This document shows, in pieces, positions 6,668 through 11,000 of a DNA stretch of 11,000 nt. A program made the position numbers and the translations under genes. Below the pieces are notes generated by a model. The model was not told where the DNA came from, searched no databases, and was given only the letters and a program-made list of their open reading frames with translations. The stretch comes from Deltaproteobacteria bacterium (GTDB lineage Bacteria > Bdellovibrionota > O2-12-FULL-43-9 > JACQJE01): the NCBI GenBank assembly GCA_016205125.1, contig JACQJE010000114.1:1-11000 (forward strand), in the 5' to 3' direction. The stretch's first letter is position 1. Each line of letters begins with the position of its first letter.

Positions 6668-8440
6668 CTAAAAAGGCCAGATTTTAGGCACAAACAGAGC
6701 AATCAGAACCCACGACACGATATCGATCGGGAGACCCACTTTGAGGTAGTCTGCAAAACGATATCGGCCGGGGATATAGACCATGGCATGAGTCTGATAA
6801 CCGATGGGTGTGACAAAGTTCATTGACGCGGCATAGGCAAGGGTAAAGATGAACGGCGTACTGCTCACTTGCAATGTAGAAGCAACTTGCATGACAATCG
6901 GAAGCATCATGAACACCACTGGAGCATTGGAGAGAATCTCCGTAAGAAACTGAGCAAGGATATAAATGGCAAGGAGAGTGACGGTCGGCCCCCACTGTCC
7001 CACGAGTAGAACAATCTGATTCGCCAGAAAGAGTGCGGCACCCGTTTTCTCCATGGCCACGCCGAGGGACCACATCCCCACAATCAGAAAAATCACAGTC
7101 CAATCGATCGCATCATAGGCTTCTCTCATTTTGAGACAGCCTGTCGCGATCATAAGGAATGCTCCAACGAGTGCAATCAGGGGAAGAATCTCGCTCTTGC
7201 CTATAGCAAAAAAGAGAACGCCGGCCAGAATCACTAAAGCGTGCGGGAGTTTGTGGGGACGAACTACGTATTCCTTTACTTCCTCAAGGATAATCAGATC
7301 TTCAGATCGCGCGACTTTTTCCAGATCTTCTTTTTTTCCCTGAAGAAGAATCACATCGGCAGGGCGAAGCCTCATCTGCTGAAAGGGTGTCGTGATCAGT
7401 GCGCCCACGCGCTTCATTCCAACAGCAGTGACATTGTAGAAACGGATGAAATCGAGGGTCTCAATGCGGCGTCCAATGAGCCGCGACGTAGGAGGAACCA
7501 ACGCTTCCACATAGGCCAACTCTGTCTTGAACTCTGCTTCGGCAAGTGAAAATTCAGGGAGAAGGGAAATTCCTTTCATCTGCGCAAGATCTGCAACACC
7601 TCCCGCATGACTCATCACGAGAAGGCGGTCTTTCTCCTGCACTAAGCGGTGCCGATCGACTGGGAGTAGCACCTCACTCTCGACCAGGCCGAGAACGGTC
7701 ACGTGAAGCTGGTTTTCGAACTTGGATTCGATCATCGTCTTTCCGATGTAACTGCTCTCCGGTTCAATCTCGATCTCGGTAATATATCTGGCGATCCCAA
7801 ACTCCGAGGGGATGTCTGCCAGGGCCTCTTTTTTGGGGAGGAGATGGCGCCCGATAAAGAGAAGGTAAAAGAGGACAAACCCTCCGAGAATCAATCCCAT
7901 CTTGGCAAATTCAAAAAAACGGAGAGGGGGATGTCCATACGACTGTGCCAAATCATTGACAACAATATTGGTTGATGTCCCAACCAGGGTGCAGACACCT
8001 CCGGCAATCGACACAAAAGAGAGGGGAATCAGAAGGCGGGAAGGCGAGACATTCTTCAGCTTCGACAACTTTAAGATCATCGGAATAAAGATCGCGACAA
8101 TCGTCGTATTGTTCAAAAAAGCAGAAAGCGGGAATACGATCGCGCAAATGACAGCCAATACTGCCAGTTCGCTGCCAAGTGGAAACTTGAGAATTTGCGA
8201 CAATATTCTGTTGATGGCGCCAACCTTCACCAGCCCGCCGCTGATGACGAACATGGAGGCTATGATGATCACTGCTGAACTCGATGCTCCGCTTAAGGCT
8301 TCTTTGAGGGTGAGTATGTTTGAAAGGACAAGAGCCAAAAGGGCGAACAACGCGACCAGTTCCATTGGGAAAATTTCGGTAATGAATAAGATAAGCAGGA
8401 TTCCCATCAGTGAGAAGAGAAAGATCATCTCCCAGGTCAT
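6668..8440 (-). CDS. SLC13/DASS-type anion transporter with two RCK_C domains
   Basis: A complete 590-residue inner-membrane permease of the divalent anion:sodium symporter (SLC13/ArsB-like) family. Two membrane halves flank a cytosolic insert of about 190 residues (205-395). The first half has the hairpin motif LSAFLNNTT (105-113) and GTSTNIVVN (154-162). The second has EILSNAPVVF (501-510) and MNFVTPIGYQ (540-549), the usual repeated substrate/ion-binding hairpins. The insert contains two TrkA-C (RCK_C) domains, about 218-290 and 303-380, with typical LIGRRIETLDF and ADVILLQGKKEDL segments; such domains bind small ligands and gate transport. Substrates in the family include sulfate, phosphate and dicarboxylates; none can be chosen here. 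Its ATG overlaps the mscS stop by 4 bases (ATGA), and GAAGGA (8447-8452) provides a ribosome binding site, so translation is probably coupled. It shares the terminator with rarA. Confidence 0.93.
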   Translation of the reverse strand: MTWEMIFLFSLMGILLILFITEIFPMELVALFALLALVLSNILTLKEALSGASSSAVIIIASMFVISGGLVKVGAINRILSQILKFPLGSELAVLAVICAIVFPLSAFLNNTTIVAIFIPMILKLSKLKNVSPSRLLIPLSFVSIAGGVCTLVGTSTNIVVNDLAQSYGHPPLRFFEFAKMGLILGGFVLFYLLFIGRHLLPKKEALADIPSEFGIARYITEIEIEPESSYIGKTMIESKFENQLHVTVLGLVESEVLLPVDRHRLVQEKDRLLVMSHAGGVADLAQMKGISLLPEFSLAEAEFKTELAYVEALVPPTSRLIGRRIETLDFIRFYNVTAVGMKRVGALITTPFQQMRLRPADVILLQGKKEDLEKVARSEDLIILEEVKEYVVRPHKLPHALVILAGVLFFAIGKSEILPLIALVGAFLMIATGCLKMREAYDAIDWTVIFLIVGMWSLGVAMEKTGAALFLANQIVLLVGQWGPTVTLLAIYILAQFLTEILSNAPVVFMMLPIVMQVASTLQVSSTPFIFTLAYAASMNFVTPIGYQTHAMVYIPGRYRFADYLKVGLPIDIVSWVLIALFVPKIWPF

Positions 8441-9309
8441 GCCGCTTCCTTCTGAAGGTGAATGACGCGCTGTGGAAAGGGGATCTCAATCTGATGAGTG
8501 ATAAAGGCTTCGCGAATGCGGTAGTTGAGATCACTGATGAGTTGCCGCCTCTCCCCCGCCGAGCGAATCCAGACCAGGAGCTCGAAGATCAGAGCCGATT
8601 CGCCAAATTCGACAAACCAGACCTTTGCCGAAGGGACTTCAAGGATCGTTTCGCTCTCTTTCGCAATCTGCAGGAGGAGTTCTGTCACTTTCTTTACATC
8701 AGCATGATAAGAGACAGGGACACGCACATGGACCCTTACCCGGGGGTCCCCGTGAGACCAGTTGATCACATCGTTGCTGAGGAGTGAGGAGTTGGGCACA
8801 ATAATCGCAATGTTATCCCGGGTACGAATCGTCGTGGCCCGCAGGCTGATGTTCGTGACATCGCCGTTGTGCGCTCCCACGGTGACACGATCTCCAATTT
8901 TCACCGGCCGCTCAATCAGAAGAACAAGACCTGCGATGAAATTTGCCACGATATTTTGCAAGCCAAATCCGATCCCGATACCGAGAAAACCGAGCAAAAC
9001 GGCCACGGAAGAAAGATTGATTCCGACGAAACCGAGCACAAGGAAAAAGATGAGCACCATGAACGTATAGTGCACGATCTTGATAATAGCGAAAACCGCC
9101 CCCTTGTCGAGCCGAAAAAGGACTCTTTCCCGCAAAACATATTGAATCAAGCGGGAGAGCCAATAACTGCCAAAGAGGAGTATGATGGCAAGAAGGATTC
9201 CGAGCAAGGTCATTGGTCTTCCCTGCACATAGAACAGAGGGTGCGTAAATAGCGAAAAAGCATCCTTAAAGACCTCGTAAAATTCCTCAAAAAAGACCGC
9301 CAGTTTCAT
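8437..9309 (-). CDS. MscS-family mechanosensitive channel
   Basis: A 290-residue small-conductance mechanosensitive channel protein of the inner membrane, which opens under membrane tension to release solutes on hypo-osmotic shock. About three membrane helices lie in residues 30-135. The pore helix and start of the beta domain carry the hallmark GFGLQNIVANFIAGLV and ERPVKIGD (about 114-140), followed by VPNS (171-174) and a normal C-terminal domain. The length matches E. coli MscS (286). An ATG at 9322-9324 would add five residues but has no ribosome binding site, while ATG 9307-9309 has GAGGG 8 bases upstream, so the shorter form is preferred. It overlaps the transporter gene by 4 bases. The 77-base gap from mutY contains a TAGAAT hexamer (minus strand, 9371-9376) without a good -35 and a small inverted repeat AACGA-TTC-TCGTT (9338-9350), so an internal promoter is possible but unproven. 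Confidence 0.93.
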   Translation of the reverse strand: MKLAVFFEEFYEVFKDAFSLFTHPLFYVQGRPMTLLGILLAIILLFGSYWLSRLIQYVLRERVLFRLDKGAVFAIIKIVHYTFMVLIFFLVLGFVGINLSSVAVLLGFLGIGIGFGLQNIVANFIAGLVLLIERPVKIGDRVTVGAHNGDVTNISLRATTIRTRDNIAIIVPNSSLLSNDVINWSHGDPRVRVHVRVPVSYHADVKKVTELLLQIAKESETILEVPSAKVWFVEFGESALIFELLVWIRSAGERRQLISDLNYRIREAFITHQIEIPFPQRVIHLQKEAA

Positions 9310-9386
9310 GGCAGAAACCCTCATGCATCAGAAATGGAACGATTCTCGTTTCTTATCGGAAAATGAAAATATTCTATGAGCTAAGG

Positions 9387-10472
9387 CTAAGATTTTATGC
9401 GCTGAAAATTTACTTTTTTTTGGAAGAAATCTGGCCATTTCCTTTCTAATTGCCTTAAGATCTGCTTTGCGGGGGAACCCGATGCAAACGATTCACCTGG
9501 AGAGACCCAGCGATAGTCATTGGGAAGAGGACAGTCATCGCCGCTGATTTGGATTTTCCACACGACCGTCCGACGAATGATTTTGTGGTGTGTGACCACA
9601 TGGCGGCTCTCCATCTCCCCTGCTTTTTCTGCAGAGTGCTCCTCTAAGAGCCCTTCGGGAAGATCGATTGGAAAATCCCAGAGCCCCTCCCTCCACTCTC
9701 CCACTCCCCTCTTTGAGAGGAGGATCCTCCCTTTGCCATCGACGAGACAGAACACCTCCTCCCGCAACTGCACCGATGCTGGGCGCTTGAGTTTTTGAGG
9801 ATACGCATCGATCGCGGTCAAACGATAGGCCTTGCAGTTTTCCTGAATGGGACAGAGCAAGCAGAGCGGTTTCTTAGGGAGACAGAGTGTGGCACCGAGT
9901 TCCATCAGAGCCTGGTTAAAATTGCGAGGTTCGATCCCCTCGCGATCGGCCCTCTTGACCCATTCTTCAGAGGTCTGCCAGAGGCGCTTGTTGACCTCTG
10001 CCGTTTCTCCTCCAATACAATTGACGCGGGAGAGAACTCGTTCCACATTCCCGTCAAGAATGGGCTCCGGCTGGTTATAAGCAATCGAGAGAATGGCTCC
10101 AGCCGTATACCGGCCAATTCCCGGGATCTTTAACCACTCCTCCCGGGTTTGCGGAAACCTCCCCTCCTGGTGAACGATTTTCGCCCCTTTGTGAAGATTT
10201 CGGGCGCGAGAATAATAACCGAGTCCAGACCAATAGATGAGGACTTCATCCAGATCCGCTGAGGCGAGGGATTCAACATCCGGAAAACGCATGAGAAATC
10301 GAGTGTAAAAAGGGATGACTGTTGCAACCTGAGTCTGCTGGAGCATGATCTCTGCAATCCAGACCCGGTAAGGGGTCAGCTCCTCCCTCCACGGGAGAAT
10401 GCGCTGCTGAGACTCGAACCACTCAGCCAGCCTTCTAAAGAGGCCCTTCTGCTGGCGTCTTCCCTGACTCAT
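9387..10472 (-). CDS. mutY: A/G-specific adenine DNA glycosylase MutY
   Basis: A complete 361-residue MutY, which removes adenine mispaired with 8-oxoguanine and so prevents G:C to T:A transversions. It has AEIMLQQTQV with catalytic E41, the helix-hairpin-helix IPGIGRYTAGAI (116-127, Y122), the catalytic aspartate in PILDGNVERV (D140) and the [4Fe-4S] cluster cysteines C197, C204, C207 and C213 in the canonical C-x6-C-x2-C-x5-C spacing. The C-terminal 130 residues form the NUDIX-like domain that reads 8-oxoguanine, with VTHHKIIRR near its end. All expected residues are present, so it should be active. The ATG at 10470-10472 has only a weak site (AAGGG) immediately against it, but no later methionine keeps the N-terminal domain intact. 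It lies 38 bases after the upstream gene of unknown function and probably shares its transcript. Confidence 0.95.
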   Translation of the reverse strand: MSQGRRQQKGLFRRLAEWFESQQRILPWREELTPYRVWIAEIMLQQTQVATVIPFYTRFLMRFPDVESLASADLDEVLIYWSGLGYYSRARNLHKGAKIVHQEGRFPQTREEWLKIPGIGRYTAGAILSIAYNQPEPILDGNVERVLSRVNCIGGETAEVNKRLWQTSEEWVKRADREGIEPRNFNQALMELGATLCLPKKPLCLLCPIQENCKAYRLTAIDAYPQKLKRPASVQLREEVFCLVDGKGRILLSKRGVGEWREGLWDFPIDLPEGLLEEHSAEKAGEMESRHVVTHHKIIRRTVVWKIQISGDDCPLPNDYRWVSPGESFASGSPAKQILRQLERKWPDFFQKKVNFQRIKS

Positions 10473-10510
10473 CCCTTGCTCTATTCTGGCATCCCTGCAA
10501 TGCGATAAAA

Positions 10511-11000
10511 TTACTCCAATCGCTGGAAACTAAAATAATCTTTTCCGCAACGCCTCCAAATCATGACTAAACGACGTGCTAATTCTCGTATGGAGCTCCT
10601 CATGACTTTTGGATCTCCATCCCATCTCCTTTTTGATAATTCACGGATCACGCGTGAAATATCCCGCAGCTGCGCGATCGCTTCACGCAGATCATGCTCA
10701 AGTATTAATTTTTGAGACAGCGTGTTCCACCAGACAACCAGCTCTCTTTCTCTCTGCATCTCGACAAATTTCTCCAGTGCATATCGGACATTCTTTCTCA
10801 GATGATACAATTCAGAAAGCATCTCTTCGCGCCATGGATTCGACTCAAAGAGTGCATATTCTCTTTCGAATTCTTCTAAATCGCTGTAGGTCAGCCCTTC
10901 AGCACTCTTCAAAATGAAATCAACCTGTCTGGCCACCAAAGCCCTGTGGGCAAAGATCTCCGCCTCGATTTTTTCAGAAGTCCACTCCCCTTTTTTTGCC
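10511..11000 (-). CDS. Helical protein of unknown function (5' end beyond window)
   Basis: The frame is open from the right edge of the window to the stop at 10511-10513, giving at least 163 residues with no ATG and no convincing start inside the window; a TTG at 10937-10939 begins a shorter reading but has a poor ribosome binding site, and the frame continues open beyond it. The N-terminus therefore probably lies beyond 11000. The visible part is highly charged and almost wholly alpha-helical with coiled-coil character, for example DLEEFEREYALFE and LREAIAQLRDISRVIRELSK, and has paired tryptophans (VVWWNTL). There is no signal peptide, membrane segment or catalytic motif in view. I do not recognise the family. 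It precedes mutY by 38 bases in the same direction. That it is a real gene is likely from its uninterrupted length and lack of a competing frame. Confidence 0.65.
   Translation of the reverse strand, partial: AKKGEWTSEKIEAEIFAHRALVARQVDFILKSAEGLTYSDLEEFEREYALFESNPWREEMLSELYHLRKNVRYALEKFVEMQRERELVVWWNTLSQKLILEHDLREAIAQLRDISRVIRELSKRRWDGDPKVMRSSIRELARRLVMIWRRCGKDYFSFQRLE

Noticed and set aside
7902..8534. Open frames of 187 (+) and 193 (-) codons over the transporter 5' end
   Set aside because: Both are shadows of the SLC13 and MscS genes, whose family motifs are intact in the chosen frames.
1..11000. Search for CRISPR arrays, tRNA/rRNA genes, prophage genes and toxin-antitoxin or defence genes
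   Set aside because: No regularly spaced repeats, no cloverleaf or rRNA segments and no phage or defence domains were recognised by eye.

Overview
The window is a stretch of bacterial chromosome of moderate GC content. It is densely packed with conserved single-copy genes and a small envelope/polysaccharide cluster. It holds no rRNA, tRNA, CRISPR array, phage gene or intact insertion sequence that I can see. Exported proteins with signal peptides, a glycosyltransferase of the NfrB type and an MscS channel point to a free-living bacterium, probably diderm. I cannot name the phylum from the sequence alone.

Left part (1-4003, all minus strand): a three-gene operon read right to left. It encodes a membrane GT2 glycosyltransferase resembling the N-terminal half of NfrB, an exported DUF2334 (deacetylase-fold) protein, and an exported helical protein of unknown function whose 3' end lies beyond position 1. 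That last reading frame stays open over 268 codons to the window edge. The genes are separated by 9 and 3 bases and each downstream gene has a strong ribosome binding site, so they are almost certainly co-expressed. The glycosyltransferase/DUF2334 pairing recalls the Bacillus YdaM/YdaL exopolysaccharide pair and suggests a polysaccharide synthesis and modification system.

Gap 4004-4439: next to the glycosyltransferase gene lie a candidate promoter with an 8-bp direct repeat, and a strong ribosome binding site that serves a three-codon mini-ORF ending directly against the glycosyltransferase start codon. Beyond that is a compact palindromic element of about 190 bp. It has imperfect terminal inverted repeats, TA at both ends and two inverted GC-rich hairpins inside, and looks like a MITE or REP-like repeat.

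Centre (4440-6603): a stand-alone Rieske ferredoxin (+), cutA (-) and rarA (+). cutA and rarA diverge from a 145-bp region holding a good cutA promoter and, in the rarA leader, a 10-bp inverted repeat flanked by a 10-bp direct repeat. rarA ends in a bidirectional terminator hairpin shared with the convergent transporter gene.

Right part (6668-11000, all minus strand): read right to left, a 5'-truncated helical protein of unknown function, mutY, an mscS-family channel and an SLC13-type anion transporter with two RCK_C domains. The channel and transporter genes overlap by 4 bases (ATGA) and are probably translationally coupled.
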